Position numbers and translations under genes: made by a program
Assembly (NCBI RefSeq): GCF_001418345.1
Contig: NZ_LIPW01000007.1
Location: 1 to 64,000 of the forward strand
From: Pseudidiomarina woesei
GTDB lineage: Bacteria > Pseudomonadota > Gammaproteobacteria > Enterobacterales > Alteromonadaceae
DNA length: 64,000 nt
Direction: 5' to 3'
The notes under the pieces: model-generated
What the model saw: the letters and a program-made list of their open reading frames with translations, nothing else
Told to the model about the DNA's origin: nothing
Databases searched by the model: none
Shown: one piece after another, positions 15,560 to 27,704 of the stretch
Layout: every line of letters starts with the position of its first letter
Numbering within the stretch: the stretch's first letter is position 1

Positions 15560-17404
15560 TTATTCGTCGAGGAACGACTTGAGCTGCTCTGAACGGCTTG
15601 GGTGACGTAATTTACGCAATGCTTTGGCTTCAATTTGACGAATCCGCTCACGCGTAACGTCAAATTGTTTACCAACTTCTTCCAAAGTGTGGTCGGTATT
15701 CATATCAATACCGAAACGCATACGTAGCACTTTTGCTTCACGTTGAGTTAAGCCACCAAGTACCTCGCGAACGGCATTACGCAAGCTTTCTGCTGTCGCA
15801 GAATCAACTGGCAAGTCAAGGGTGGTGTCCTCAATGAAATCACCAAGATGCGAATCTTCGTCGTCACCAATCGGTGTCTCCATTGAGATAGGCTCTTTAG
15901 CAATCTTCAGTACTTTACGAATTTTGTCTTCTGGCATCACCATACGCTCAGACAATTCTTCTGGCGTTGGCTCACGGCCCATTTCCTGTAACATTTGACG
16001 CGAAATACGGTTCAACTTGTTGATCGTTTCGATCATGTGCACTGGAATACGAATGGTGCGGGCCTGGTCGGCAATTGACCGCGTAATAGCCTGACGAATC
16101 CACCAAGTTGCATAGGTTGAGAACTTGTAACCACGACGGTATTCAAACTTATCAACGGCTTTCATCAAACCAATGTTACCTTCTTGGATTAAGTCCAAGA
16201 ATTGTAGGCCACGGTTGGTGTATTTTTTCGCAATTGAGATAACCAAACGCAAGTTTGCTTCAACCATTTCTTTTTTCGCTCGGCGCGCTTTCGCTTCACC
16301 GATAGACATGCGACGGTTGATATCTTTAACTTTCGCAATAGTTAAGCCGGTTTCTACTTCAACTTCCGCAAGCTTGTGAATGCAACGCTCAAGCTCTGGC
16401 TTCAAAATGCTTAGTGACTCAGAATAAGCTTCGCCATCGGCAATTGCTTGATCAAGCCACGCCACGCTATTTTCGTTGCCAGCGAACAGCTTCATGAAGT
16501 TGCGTTTCGGCATGTTCGCCTGCTCTACGCACATTTTCATGATTAAACGCTCTTGCACACGCACACGATGCATCATGTCACGCATGTCTTTTACCAAGCG
16601 GTCAAACTGCTTTGGCACCAAGCGGAACTGTTTAAACAGATCGCTTAACGCTTCAATTTCGGTGCGAGCTTTTGCATGATCACGGCCGTGCTTGCTGATT
16701 GCTTTGCGGGTTTTCTCATATTGATCGCGTAGCTCACCAAATTTCTGGCGGGCAAATTCTGGATCAATACCACCCTCGTTTGCATCATCATCACTGTCGT
16801 CGTCATCATCATCAACGTCATCATCTTCGTCTTCAAGTTGATCTTCGCTGAGTTCTGAACCGATGTGCGTTGCTGCAACAGGCGCTTCGTCTACTTCGTT
16901 AGGATCAATAAAGCCTGAAATGATGTCGGTTAGACGCATTTCTTCGGCTTCACAAGTATCCCACTGATCTAATAAGAAATTGATTGCTTCTGGATATTCC
17001 GCAACCGAGCATTGAACCTGGTTAATACCATCTTCAATACGCTTCGCAATGTCGATTTCGCCTTCGCGAGTCAACAACTCAACAGTACCCATTTCGCGCA
17101 TGTACATACGCACTGGATCTGTGGTGCGACCCAACTCACCGTCTACGCTCGCTAACGCTTGCGCAGCGGCTTCAGCTGCGTCTTCATCCGCTGTATCTTC
17201 GCTCATCATCAATTCATCAGCATCAGGTGCGTTTTCAAACACCTTAATACCCATGTCATTGATCATGCTGATGATGTCTTCGATTTGATCCGAATCAACG
17301 ATCTCAGAAGGTAGGTGATCGTTCACTTCCGAGAAAGTGAGATAACCTTGCTCCTTGCCTTTGGCAATAAGAAGCCTGAGCTGTGATTGACGACTCTGCT
17401 GCAT
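15560..17404 (-). CDS. rpoD: RNA polymerase sigma-70 (housekeeping sigma), 614 aa
   Basis: Primary sigma factor, directing RNA polymerase to housekeeping promoters. Length matches E. coli RpoD (613 aa). Visible parts: region 1.1 at the N-terminus, the [16 protein letters not shown] region 1.2 box, an acidic non-conserved insertion with a run of Asp (about residues 195-212), region 2 with [19 protein letters not shown] and [15 protein letters not shown], and region 4 with [17 protein letters not shown] near the end. It has its own promoter upstream (17490-17518) and a terminator downstream. Here a lipoprotein gene separates it from dnaG. Confidence 0.98.
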   Translation of the reverse strand: MQQSRQSQLRLLIAKGKEQGYLTFSEVNDHLPSEIVDSDQIEDIISMINDMGIKVFENAPDADELMMSEDTADEDAAEAAAQALASVDGELGRTTDPVRMYMREMGTVELLTREGEIDIAKRIEDGINQVQCSVAEYPEAINFLLDQWDTCEAEEMRLTDIISGFIDPNEVDEAPVAATHIGSELSEDQLEDEDDDVDDDDDDSDDDANEGGIDPEFARQKFGELRDQYEKTRKAISKHGRDHAKARTEIEALSDLFKQFRLVPKQFDRLVKDMRDMMHRVRVQERLIMKMCVEQANMPKRNFMKLFAGNENSVAWLDQAIADGEAYSESLSILKPELERCIHKLAEVEVETGLTIAKVKDINRRMSIGEAKARRAKKEMVEANLRLVISIAKKYTNRGLQFLDLIQEGNIGLMKAVDKFEYRRGYKFSTYATWWIRQAITRSIADQARTIRIPVHMIETINKLNRISRQMLQEMGREPTPEELSERMVMPEDKIRKVLKIAKEPISMETPIGDDEDSHLGDFIEDTTLDLPVDSATAESLRNAVREVLGGLTQREAKVLRMRFGIDMNTDHTLEEVGKQFDVTRERIRQIEAKALRKLRHPSRSEQLKSFLDE

Positions 17405-17489
17405 ACAGATCTACCACCTGTTTTAAATAGAAAAGTAACCGGTCTTAAACTTACGGCGACTTAATGAAAAGACTTTTTAACTCAGCCTT

Positions 17490-17518
17490 TATATAAGTGC
17501 GTGAGGTATAAAATTCAA
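17490..17518 (-). promoter_or_regulatory. rpoD sigma70 promoter
   Basis: Minus-strand TTGAAT (17513-17518), 17-bp spacer, TATATA (17490-17495), leaving an ~80-nt leader before rpoD. An 8-bp inverted repeat (CCGGTCTT 17439-17446 and AAGACCGG 17517-17524) brackets it, and the outer arm overlaps the -35 box by two bases. Confidence 0.6.
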
Positions 17519-17563
17519 GACCGGAAATTGTAGCAGATACTGTCGATTTGAGCCAGAATTTAA

Positions 17564-17947
17564 TCAGTTATTCTGTGGAATGCGCTCTAACGCAAGCTCA
17601 CCCGAACCAATTAACACGCCGTCTGCAAACACTAATGGCGTGCATTCATCACGGGTGGTATTTCCATCAGCATGCTTACGGTGTGTACGATAATAAAGCA
17701 CACGGTAACGAACACCGTCTACGGTGACCAAATCTGAAAAGTTAGGAGTACCTAGCTCTTTTTGCACAGCAGCTAATTGCACACCGTCGGTTAGTGAAGC
17801 GATAGCTTTGCGGTTTTCCTCTTCCTGGCGCTCATAACTACTGGTCGAGTAATTTTCGCCATCGCCATTCACGGCAATCACACAACCTTGTAAGCCAAGC
17901 GATAACACTGCAACCGAAGCAACAGCTAAACTCTTCATATAGTGCAT
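17564..17947 (-). CDS. DUF3192 lipoprotein, 127 aa
   Basis: Small outer- or inner-membrane lipoprotein. The signal peptide ends in LSLGLQGC with Cys22 as the lipidation site. The body has the DUF3192 pattern: ENRKAIASL, LGTPNFSDL, YRVLYYRTHR and DECTPLVFADGVLIGSG. It starts at ATG 17947, seven bases after GGAG. It lies between dnaG and rpoD in the same direction but with its own spacing on both sides. Function in the family is unknown; weak similarity to the small outer-membrane BamE-like fold is possible but not shown here. Confidence 0.82.
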   Translation of the reverse strand: MHYMKSLAVASVAVLSLGLQGCVIAVNGDGENYSTSSYERQEEENRKAIASLTDGVQLAAVQKELGTPNFSDLVTVDGVRYRVLYYRTHRKHADGNTTRDECTPLVFADGVLIGSGELALERIPQNN

Positions 17948-18122
17948 GGGGATACTCCTTTGGTTAGTTAAATTAGAACTGTTGAAATTCTATTCGTTAT
18001 TTCATGTAAGCTTTCGCTTGTTCTTACAAACCATGCAAACCATGTGCCAAATACGTATATTGTTGTTTATTATGTGTTTTTATAAATTTTTAAGTATCCC
18101 GCATTTCACAAAAACCTATTAA

Positions 18123-19874
18123 TTAGCGCTTTTCACGATCTTTTAGATATTGCAGCAAGGTTAAATACTCTTGCTTTTCTGTGCGATTAAGCGGCGCTGT
18201 ACGTTCTTTTTCAAGTAGCTCATTGGCACGTTGCTCAACAAACTGATCTATAAAATACGCAAAGATATCAAAGAATTCCTGATTAACTCGGTCAGTTTCT
18301 AAGTGGTGCTGCCAACGCGCAAGTTGCCGTAGCGCCTTTTCTTCAGGTTCGCCTCGCCACAGCTCGAGCAACTGGGCGCTGGTTAACGTTTGCGCTTGGG
18401 TTTGTTCGTGTAATTTTAGTAACAAGTCAATGCCAGGTTGCTTTAACCCGCGTAACTCATGATGTAACGGAATTTCCTGGCCTAAATACGGATGCTGCAC
18501 CAATAAACCGATAGCTCTTCGCATGGGGGTCATTTTCAGCGCATCTTGCGGCGCCTTGGCGGCAGTTGGCGCTTTAATTTGGCCGGCAAGTTGTGAGGTT
18601 TCACGGCGCAGTAAGCGCGCTAACCGCTCCATAAGTGTGTCGCGATAGAATTCACTGGCGACACGCTCTATAAGTGGCTTGGCCTGCTTCAATAAAAGTG
18701 ATTTACCGGCGTCTGACTGTACGTCAATAGTTTCAGTTAGGTGAGCAAAGAAGTAGTCAGTAAAACTTTGTGCCTGGTTTAAACGCCCCGTAAAAGCTGC
18801 AGCCCCTTCTTTGCGCACCAAGGTGTCTGGGTCTTCACCGTCCGGTAAAAACAAAAAGCTCAGCTCAATACCATCGTTCAGCAACGGCAAAGCATTTTCT
18901 AAGGCCCGCCAAGCGGCATCACGACCCGCGCGATCACCGTCGTAGCAGCATACCACCCGCCGTGTGGCCCGAAATAGCATGTGCAGTTGATCGGTCGTAG
19001 TTGCTGTTCCGAGTGAAGCTACTGCGTAGCTAATGCCCGCTTGCGCCAAGGCCACCACGTCCATATAGCCTTCCACAATCACCACTTGCTGCAGCTCGCG
19101 ATTGGCCTGACGAGCCTCATAAAACCCGTATAACTCGCGACCTTTATGAAAGATGCGCGTTTCAGGCGAGTTTAAATATTTGGGTCCGTCGCCTTCAAGT
19201 ATACGCCCGCCAAACCCAACCACGCGGCCACGGCGATCACGTATAGGAAACATCACTCGATCGCGGAAAAAGTCATAATAGCGACCTTGATCATTACGGT
19301 TAACAAGCTTCAGATCGACTAATTGATCTTTGCTACGCTGATCCTTGCCTAATGAACTTAAAAGACCGTCCCAGCCATCTGGCGCGTAGCCAATTTGAAA
19401 TTGCTTAACAATTTCACCGCTTAAGCCGCGGCCCTTTAAATAATCAATAACAGTTGCACTGTTTGAATGTTGTCGCAGCTGGTGAGCAAAAAATTTCGCA
19501 GCAAGTTCCATTTGTTCATAATCACTGCTTTCTTGCGCGCGCTTGCGAGCATCCGCAGCAGGGTTGCCGCTAGTTTCTCGGGGTACTTCAAGCCCAAGCA
19601 TGTGAGCCAACTCTTCTACCGCCTCTGGAAACTCTAATCCGTCAAACTTCATTAAAAAATCAAGCGCGTTGCCGTGCTCGCCACAACCAAAGCAATGATA
19701 GAACTGTTTGTCGGGGGCAACGGTAAAACTAGGTGATTTTTCATTATGAAATGGGCAACAAGCTTGGTAATTTCGGCCTGCTTTTTTCAATGGCACACGA
19801 CTATCCACGACTTCAACAACGTCTGCGCGCTCAATTAAATCGTGAATAAAGCTTTTCGGAATTAAACCTGCCAT
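18123..19874 (-). CDS. dnaG: DNA primase DnaG, 583 aa
   Basis: Makes RNA primers for DNA replication and works with DnaB helicase. The start is set at ATG 19874 (MAGLIPKSFIHDLI, the usual beginning); an upstream in-frame ATG at 19898 would add 8 residues. Visible domains are the CHC2 zinc finger (CCPFHNEKSPSF, YHCFGCGEHG) at about 32-60, the catalytic core with the Toprim motifs VIVEGYMDVVAL and YDGDRAGRDA, and a C-terminal helicase-binding region. It is the second gene of the conserved rpsU-dnaG-rpoD locus, preceded by a terminator that separates it from rpsU. Confidence 0.97.
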   Translation of the reverse strand: MAGLIPKSFIHDLIERADVVEVVDSRVPLKKAGRNYQACCPFHNEKSPSFTVAPDKQFYHCFGCGEHGNALDFLMKFDGLEFPEAVEELAHMLGLEVPRETSGNPAADARKRAQESSDYEQMELAAKFFAHQLRQHSNSATVIDYLKGRGLSGEIVKQFQIGYAPDGWDGLLSSLGKDQRSKDQLVDLKLVNRNDQGRYYDFFRDRVMFPIRDRRGRVVGFGGRILEGDGPKYLNSPETRIFHKGRELYGFYEARQANRELQQVVIVEGYMDVVALAQAGISYAVASLGTATTTDQLHMLFRATRRVVCCYDGDRAGRDAAWRALENALPLLNDGIELSFLFLPDGEDPDTLVRKEGAAAFTGRLNQAQSFTDYFFAHLTETIDVQSDAGKSLLLKQAKPLIERVASEFYRDTLMERLARLLRRETSQLAGQIKAPTAAKAPQDALKMTPMRRAIGLLVQHPYLGQEIPLHHELRGLKQPGIDLLLKLHEQTQAQTLTSAQLLELWRGEPEEKALRQLARWQHHLETDRVNQEFFDIFAYFIDQFVEQRANELLEKERTAPLNRTEKQEYLTLLQYLKDREKR

Positions 19875-19935
19875 GGCCTGCCTGGTGCTTAGCTGCACAA
19901 AAGTGCAAATTAGGTAAATATGAACTGATTATAAA

Positions 19936-19968
19936 GAAAAAGCCGGAATGAGAAAACTCAATCCGGCT
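19936..19968 (-). terminator. Terminator between rpsU and dnaG
   Basis: Minus strand AGCCGGATTGAG-TTTT-CTCATTCCGGCT followed by TTTTCTTT, a long near-perfect stem. It matches the known partial terminator position in the rpsU-dnaG-rpoD operon, which lowers primase relative to S21. Confidence 0.85.
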
Positions 19969-20027
19969 CTTCGAGGTCTGTGTTGTAGTGACACCGCTGT
20001 CGGCTGTGCCGCTACGGTACCAGTGTC

Positions 20028-22345
<2,318 letters not shown>

Positions 22346-22387
22346 TTATGAATTCACGGAAAAACAGTCCGAGGCGGTTAGTATACC

Positions 22388-23434
22388 TTAGCGCGCAGTT
22401 CGGGTCACAAACATTGCATCGCCATAGCTAAAGAAACGATAGCGCTCGTTCACGGCCTGTTGGTAAGCATTCAGTACATGGTCACGACCAGCAAATGCCG
22501 ATACCAACATAATTAAGGTAGATTCTGGTAAGTGAAAATTCGTGATCATGGCATCCACCACCTGAAACTCGTACCCCGGGTAAATGAATATATCGGTGTC
22601 GGCAAAGAATGGTTGCAATGACAGCCCTTGCTGTTTAGCCGCTTGCGCTGCCGACTCCAATGAACGAACCGAGGTGGTGCCCACAGCAATAACGCGATTA
22701 CCGCGCGCCTGCGCTGCGGCAATGGCATCAACTGTTTCTTGAGACACTTCTGCATATTCACTATGCATATGGTGCTCTTCAATATTGTCCACACGCACCG
22801 GCTGAAAGGTTCCGGCCCCTACATGCAGGGTTACGTAAGCAAATTCAACACCTTTGGCTTGTAGCTCGCTTAATATAACGTCGTCAAAGTGTAAACCCGC
22901 GGTTGGCGCTGCAACAGCTCCAGGTTTTTTGTTATAAACGGTTTGATAGCGCTCTCGGTCGCTATCTTCGTCAGGCCGATCAATATACGGCGGCAACGGC
23001 ATATGACCATATTGCTCAAGTACTTGAAGCACCGGCTCTGCGGTATTAAATTGCAATTCAAACAGTGCATCCTGGCGCCCTACCATCTCAACTTCTACTG
23101 CACCTTCAAGAATCATTTTGGCGCCGGGTTTTGGCGACCGATTACTGCGCAGATGCGCCAACACACGGTGCTCGTCAATAATGCGTTCAACCAGTACCTC
23201 AACTTTGCCGCCCGAAACTTTTTCGCCTAACAAGCGCGCCGGAATAACCCGTGTATCATTGAACACCAATAAATCGCCCGAATTAATATGCGCGATAATA
23301 TCTTTAAACTGTTCATGCGCCACCTCACCAGTGGTGCCATTTAGGCACAACAAGCGGCTTGCACTGCGCTCGGCCTGAGGGTAACGGGCAATTAATTCAT
23401 CGGGTAAGTCAAAGCTAAAGTCTTTTACATTCAT
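22388..23434 (-). CDS. queA: S-adenosylmethionine:tRNA ribosyltransferase-isomerase, 348 aa
   Basis: Transfers and isomerises ribose from SAM to preQ1-tRNA to give epoxyqueuosine. Family marks: [15 protein letters not shown] at the start, [42 protein letters not shown], and [19 protein letters not shown] near the end. Full length for the family. First gene of the queA-tgt operon. Confidence 0.97.
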   Translation of the reverse strand: MNVKDFSFDLPDELIARYPQAERSASRLLCLNGTTGEVAHEQFKDIIAHINSGDLLVFNDTRVIPARLLGEKVSGGKVEVLVERIIDEHRVLAHLRSNRSPKPGAKMILEGAVEVEMVGRQDALFELQFNTAEPVLQVLEQYGHMPLPPYIDRPDEDSDRERYQTVYNKKPGAVAAPTAGLHFDDVILSELQAKGVEFAYVTLHVGAGTFQPVRVDNIEEHHMHSEYAEVSQETVDAIAAAQARGNRVIAVGTTSVRSLESAAQAAKQQGLSLQPFFADTDIFIYPGYEFQVVDAMITNFHLPESTLIMLVSAFAGRDHVLNAYQQAVNERYRFFSYGDAMFVTRTAR

Positions 23435-23526
23435 GGAAGTTTCATCGCTTATTCAGTTGGCGCGTACTTTACCGTTTTTAACTGTCGAAAAAAAGCACTG
23501 AAGCTGTGGCTTGCATTATGAAAGAC

Positions 23527-23560
23527 AAAAAAAGCGCGCCTAGGTAGGCGCGCAAAAAAC
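23527..23560 (-). terminator. Terminator of the ECF operon
   Basis: Minus strand GCGCGCCTACCTAGGCGCGC with TTTTTTT after it, ~30 bp past the lipoprotein stop. A-runs on the other side may let it act in both directions. Confidence 0.85.
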
Positions 23561-23587
23561 GAGATGACAACCGATCAGGGAGACCGG

Positions 23588-24493
23588 TTAAAATGAGTAC
23601 GTCACGGCCTGTGATAACAGATCACTCGCGGCGTTATTTTTTTGACACGCGACAAGGGTCGCCTTACTGAAAATATAAATCTTGTCTCGTCCCTCTGCCT
23701 CATTCTTGCCAGCGCCTTGCAACACAAAACTAATATGCTCATTGTTAGGTAGTGACTTTAGCGTGGTACCATAGGTACATAAAGTTTCTGCTAGCGTTTG
23801 CTCGAATGTCGCCACTTGCTGCTGTAGTTTCTGCGCCCGTTCAGCACGTCGTTGCGCTTGCTTCTCGCGTATTTCGGAACTAGCTGCGCGTAGCGCTTGT
23901 TTGCGTTCTTCTAATTGAGTTCGAGCAACGTTTAACTGTTCTTTGGCAGCACTAAGTTGCTCGTCTATTGTTTTGCGCCCTTCACCCTCAGCGCTATTTA
24001 AAGCAAATTCTAAGTCGCGCACTTTGCGACGTTTATCATTCATGTCGCGTACCAAGTCACCCACTTCAAGGCCTGCTTCTGCAACTTGGTGATACGCCAT
24101 TTCCACTTCTTCAATCTCACCTTCAATAACGTGTCGTTCAATGATCACTTCCGGCATTGGCGCACCAGGCGGCATTGGTGCATCTAAGTCGAAGTCAAAA
24201 TCAACGTCGAAATCAATCTCAAACTGACGACCGAAGTTCACACGATAAACAACCCCTTGCCCAGCCAAGTAGTCGTAGCTCAGTCGCTGAGCGCTAAAAA
24301 GCTTGCGCCGCTGCGGTTTCCCTTCGTGCTGCTGCGCTAGTTTGGTTGCAAAAATACTATTCATCACTTCAAGCTCTTGCTTCAAAGCATCGCGCGTTGC
24401 GGCATTATTTTGCTGAGCTTGCGCTACTACGGTTGCACAACCGGCAACGGTTAACGCCAAAAAGGATAAAGAAAGTGCTTGCTTGCGTAACAT
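23588..24493 (-). CDS. Predicted lipoprotein with coiled coil, third gene of ECF operon, 301 aa
   Basis: Family not recognised. The N-terminus has a lipobox LTVAGC with Cys19. Residues ~92-102 are an unusual alternating Asp/aromatic-aliphatic strand (FDVDFDFDLD) followed by a Pro-Met stretch (PMPPGAPMPE). Residues ~150-230 are a long charged coiled coil. The last ~70 residues look globular and contain two Cys. It lies 22 bp after the membrane anti-sigma gene and shares a terminator with it. It may be the envelope sensor or effector of the sigma system; this is inference from context. Confidence 0.6.
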   Translation of the reverse strand: MLRKQALSLSFLALTVAGCATVVAQAQQNNAATRDALKQELEVMNSIFATKLAQQHEGKPQRRKLFSAQRLSYDYLAGQGVVYRVNFGRQFEIDFDVDFDFDLDAPMPPGAPMPEVIIERHVIEGEIEEVEMAYHQVAEAGLEVGDLVRDMNDKRRKVRDLEFALNSAEGEGRKTIDEQLSAAKEQLNVARTQLEERKQALRAASSEIREKQAQRRAERAQKLQQQVATFEQTLAETLCTYGTTLKSLPNNEHISFVLQGAGKNEAEGRDKIYIFSKATLVACQKNNAASDLLSQAVTYSF

Positions 24494-24515
24494 AAATAAC
24501 TCCTAACAATGGCTT

Positions 24516-25079
24516 TTATTGCTCATTGTAATCGACTTGTTGTACCCAACCATCTGCGTACTGCTGCAGTTGATTAGCAAAATAATACTGATCACTCTGG
24601 CGTTGCTCATTCACATAGCGAATAAGCTCGGTTAAGTCACTTTCGCGTTCTTGCCGATTTACGGCCAGCATATAATCAGCCAGTTGTTGATTTGCTTGCG
24701 CCATTTCCGTACGAAAATCTTGTCTAAAGTCACTGCGCAAGGTATTGGCGTAATTAGCCAGAATAACCTGCTGTTGCGCACCGTACTGGCTCAGTCGCTC
24801 GGCAATCATGGCTTCTAGTTTTGCTTCATCAGCGCCACCGAAACTCACCGAAAAACCATGTTGATTACTGTTTATTTGTACCTGCCCTATGACCAACATC
24901 ACAGCAATAGCCGATGCACCTAAAGAGCTCAGCGAAAGCCATGGTTTTTGCCACCAATGCAGATTGTCGGTTTGCGACGGCCGAAATGTTGATTCGCGCG
25001 GCCAGTGCGGAACAGGTTCCTCACGCAACTCTGCTGCTGTTTGTTCCAACCATTGTTGAAAGTCTTGTGGCTTACTCAT
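24516..25079 (-). CDS. Putative membrane anti-sigma factor, 187 aa
   Basis: The start is ATG 25079, overlapping the sigma stop by 4 bp (ATGA), with GGAGG a few bases ahead; an upstream start at 25094 is less likely. A cytoplasmic N-terminus (~45 residues, PQDFQQWLEQ...) is followed by one membrane helix (about 48-65, LGASAIAVMLVIGQVQI) and a periplasmic coiled coil. This is the layout of ECF anti-sigma factors, but the zinc-binding HxxxCxxC motif is absent, so it is of a non-ZAS type. Role inferred from its coupling to the sigma gene. Confidence 0.65.
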   Translation of the reverse strand: MSKPQDFQQWLEQTAAELREEPVPHWPRESTFRPSQTDNLHWWQKPWLSLSSLGASAIAVMLVIGQVQINSNQHGFSVSFGGADEAKLEAMIAERLSQYGAQQQVILANYANTLRSDFRQDFRTEMAQANQQLADYMLAVNRQERESDLTELIRYVNEQRQSDQYYFANQLQQYADGWVQQVDYNEQ

Positions 25080-25618
25080 ACAACCTCCACCCATTCTTGT
25101 AACTTACTTACCGCACCGTACAAGCGCGACTTCACGGTACTTAAGGGAACCTCTAATTGCTGGGCTATGTCTGTTAATTGCATGTGCTGAAAAAACTTAA
25201 GCTCTACCACCAAGCGCTGGTCCAGCGGCAGCTTTTGCATGGCTTTAAACAGTTGCTGTCCTCGCTGTTGACCCGCATACACTTGCTCAGGGCTATGCCA
25301 GTCGTCGTCACTGGCCTGGTCAGCCACATAAGTGTCATCACTGGTAAATTTGTGCCGCCGATAATGCTCAATGCAGCGATTATGAGCGATACGCATGAGC
25401 CAGTTCTTAAAAGAGCTTTCGCCACGCCAAGTTGCTAAGTTTCTAAACACTGACAAAAACACATCCTGCATTAAATCTAGGGCGTCCTCACGATTGCCAA
25501 CCATGCGCAGCGCATAGTTATAAACTAACCGTTCGTAACGACTTATCAGCTGCAACCAAGCTTTTTTATTATTTATCAACGCTTGTTTTACCAAGCGCTC
25601 GTCTGATGGTGCGAACAC
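25076..25618 (-). CDS. ECF-family RNA polymerase sigma factor, 180 aa
   Basis: Group 4 sigma factor. Sigma2 region: YNYALRMVGNREDALDLMQD and VFRNLATWRGESSFKNWL, with RIAHNRCIEHYRR at its end. Sigma4 region: LPLDQRLVVELKFF, LTDIAQQLEVPLSTVKSRLY. Starts an operon with a membrane anti-sigma and a lipoprotein, implying control by an envelope signal and probably autoregulation. Not RpoE: the sequence and partner differ from rpoE-rseA. Target regulon unknown. Confidence 0.9.
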   Translation of the reverse strand: MFAPSDERLVKQALINNKKAWLQLISRYERLVYNYALRMVGNREDALDLMQDVFLSVFRNLATWRGESSFKNWLMRIAHNRCIEHYRRHKFTSDDTYVADQASDDDWHSPEQVYAGQQRGQQLFKAMQKLPLDQRLVVELKFFQHMQLTDIAQQLEVPLSTVKSRLYGAVSKLQEWVEVV

Positions 25619-25687
25619 AGTAGGTCATTCCCATAAAATTGTTGTATTTATAGTCGCACAAGGGCTCAAAAAAGTTTGCCCAACACA

Positions 25688-25718
25688 AAAAAAAAGAGCA
25701 CCGAAGTGCTCTTTTTTG
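25688..25718 (-). terminator. pitA terminator (bidirectional)
   Basis: GAGCACTTCGGTGCTC with a 9-base T-run on the minus strand and six T on the + strand, 25 bp after the pitA stop. Confidence 0.9.
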
Positions 25719-25739
25719 TTATTCGATTGCAGTTTTTGG

Positions 25740-27008
25740 CTATACGCCAAATGCCGCTTTGATAATAAAGAAGAAAATAATCGACATGACCGCGCCAGCT
25801 GGTAGGGTAACCACCCACGACACAACAATGTTGCGTACCACACCTAAGTTTAGTGCCGCAATACCACGAGCCATACCTACACCAAGTACCGCGCCAACTA
25901 AGGTTTGCGTGGTTGAAATTGGCAAGCCAGTACCCGAAGCAATAACCACAGTCGTTGCAGCAGCTAACTCAGCAGCAAAACCGCGGCTTGGGGTTAAGTG
26001 CGTAATGCCTTTACCAATGGTTGCAATAACACGGCGGCCCAACATTGCCAAACCGAGTACGATACCAAACGCACCAACCGGCAAGACCCACCAAGCAAGT
26101 TTCGCTTTAGATGATATTTCACCACCGCTTTCAACAATACTTACTACCGCGGCTAATGGCCCAATTGCGTTCGCGACGTCGTTAGAACCGTGCGCGAATG
26201 CCATGGCACAGGCGGTAACTATCATCAAAATTGCAAAAACCTTCTCAACGTTGGTGTAATGCATGTTTTTGTCTGCAGCAGGATCAAATTTCAATCGCAT
26301 AATTAAAATTTTACCCAAAACACCAACGGCAATAGCAATACCGATTGCTAGTGAATAGCCTTCAGCACTTGTTAGTTCGATACCAACATGTTTCAGGCCT
26401 TTTTTGATCGTTACTAAGGAAATCATAAAGCCAGTTAGAGCCATATAAAACGGCACATAACGCTTTGCCATATCGAGCGGCTTTTCACTATCAAATATCA
26501 GTTTTTGCGCACTTAAAAACACGAAATAGGCAATCAGGCCAGCAATCATCGGCGTGATAACCCAGCTACCAATAATACCTAGCACCGAGCCCCAGTTAAC
26601 TGCCTCAACACCAACACCAACTGCAGAGAAACCGACGATTGCGCCAATAATTGAGTGAGTTGTTGATACCGGCCAACCCGCCCAAGACGCCATTAATAGC
26701 CATGTTCCAGCCGCCAACAAGGAGCCAATCATGCCAAACACCAACAATTCTGGTGTGTCGACAAAGTAAGCTGACTCGATAATGCCTTTTCGAATAGTTG
26801 ATGTGACCTCGCCACCAGCTAAATAAGCGCCGGCAAATTCGAAAATCATCGCCACAATAATGGCTTGTTTAATGGTTAGAGCTTTTGAGCCAACTGACGT
26901 ACCCATAGCATTGGCGACATCGTTGGCACCAATACCCCAGGCCATAAACAAACCAAATACAGCAGCCAGCACGATCAAGGTCATGCTATATGTGCTTAAA
27001 ATATCCAT
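25740..27008 (-). CDS. pitA: Low-affinity inorganic phosphate permease (Pit), 422 aa
   Basis: Inner-membrane phosphate:H+ (or Na+) symporter. The two PiT signature repeats are present in inverted topology: WGIGANDVANAMGTSVGSKAL near the N-terminus and AHGSNDVANAIGPLAAV near residue 280. About ten hydrophobic segments. It follows the DUF47 gene by 15 bp, the common Pit-accessory pairing. Shorter than E. coli PitA (499 aa) mainly in the central loop, as in many bacterial PiT proteins. Gene symbol by family. Confidence 0.92.
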   Translation of the reverse strand: MDILSTYSMTLIVLAAVFGLFMAWGIGANDVANAMGTSVGSKALTIKQAIIVAMIFEFAGAYLAGGEVTSTIRKGIIESAYFVDTPELLVFGMIGSLLAAGTWLLMASWAGWPVSTTHSIIGAIVGFSAVGVGVEAVNWGSVLGIIGSWVITPMIAGLIAYFVFLSAQKLIFDSEKPLDMAKRYVPFYMALTGFMISLVTIKKGLKHVGIELTSAEGYSLAIGIAIAVGVLGKILIMRLKFDPAADKNMHYTNVEKVFAILMIVTACAMAFAHGSNDVANAIGPLAAVVSIVESGGEISSKAKLAWWVLPVGAFGIVLGLAMLGRRVIATIGKGITHLTPSRGFAAELAAATTVVIASGTGLPISTTQTLVGAVLGVGMARGIAALNLGVVRNIVVSWVVTLPAGAVMSIIFFFIIKAAFGV

Positions 27009-27023
27009 TCTATCTACTCCGAC

Positions 27024-27704
27024 TTAGACACGTGCAAGCATGAGCTCGAAACGGGCACCCACGCGCTCGGCTAGGTCAGCAAGATCACCAACCCAATCTA
27101 AAATTTGATACAAGAACATCACATCCAGTGGGCTCATGTCATTTTCAAGTGCACGCAATTGACGACGCAGTTTCACCTGCAAGGCATCTGTGTCTTGTTC
27201 AATTTCGTCTAATTCTGAAATCATTCGGTCAACGATGTCGCGCTCGCGGCCTTTAAAGCCCACTTCGAGCAAATCGTCAAATTCACCAATGGTTTCCTTG
27301 GCTTTATCGGTTGCATCTAAGCAACGCGACAAATAGGCGTCAAAGCCTTCAATCATGGATTTAGGAATTTGCATTTCGCGGCCAGTCATCAAGCCAGAAA
27401 TGTCTTTAGCTTTGTTGGCTATGCGGTCTTGTTGAGAAACTAACTCTAATAAGTCAGTACGTTCAACCGGCATAAACAAGCCACCAGGTAGGTTCAATCG
27501 TATTTCGCGTTTTAAATCGTCAGCTGCTTTTTCTTTTTTGACAATTTCTTTGCGGTGTATTTCTGCTTCACTCCAATCTTCATTGTAAACCGCTTGAAAG
27601 AATGGTTTTAGCGTCATTGCGCAATCATGAACCTGATCAATATGTTCGATCATGGGTTTAATTGGAGACTTGGCAAACATACCAAGAAACGAATTTGCAG
27701 ACAT
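27024..27704 (-). CDS. DUF47 / TIGR00153 PhoU-like Pit accessory protein, 226 aa
   Basis: All-helical PhoU-domain protein of the TIGR00153 group, encoded with PiT transporters and thought to regulate them. Begins SANSFLGMFAKSPIKPMIEH and has EIVKKEKAADDLKREIRLNL and QQDRIANKAKDISGLM, the metal-binding helices of the family. Full length. It is the first gene of the two-gene unit with pitA; its promoter lies in the divergent region shared with the terC-like gene. Confidence 0.9.
   Translation of the reverse strand: MSANSFLGMFAKSPIKPMIEHIDQVHDCAMTLKPFFQAVYNEDWSEAEIHRKEIVKKEKAADDLKREIRLNLPGGLFMPVERTDLLELVSQQDRIANKAKDISGLMTGREMQIPKSMIEGFDAYLSRCLDATDKAKETIGEFDDLLEVGFKGRERDIVDRMISELDEIEQDTDALQVKLRRQLRALENDMSPLDVMFLYQILDWVGDLADLAERVGARFELMLARV

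Noticed and set aside
16640-16880. Asp-rich repeat region as possible tandem DNA repeat
   Set aside because: It is the normal acidic non-conserved segment of RpoD; the base repetition follows from Asp codons.
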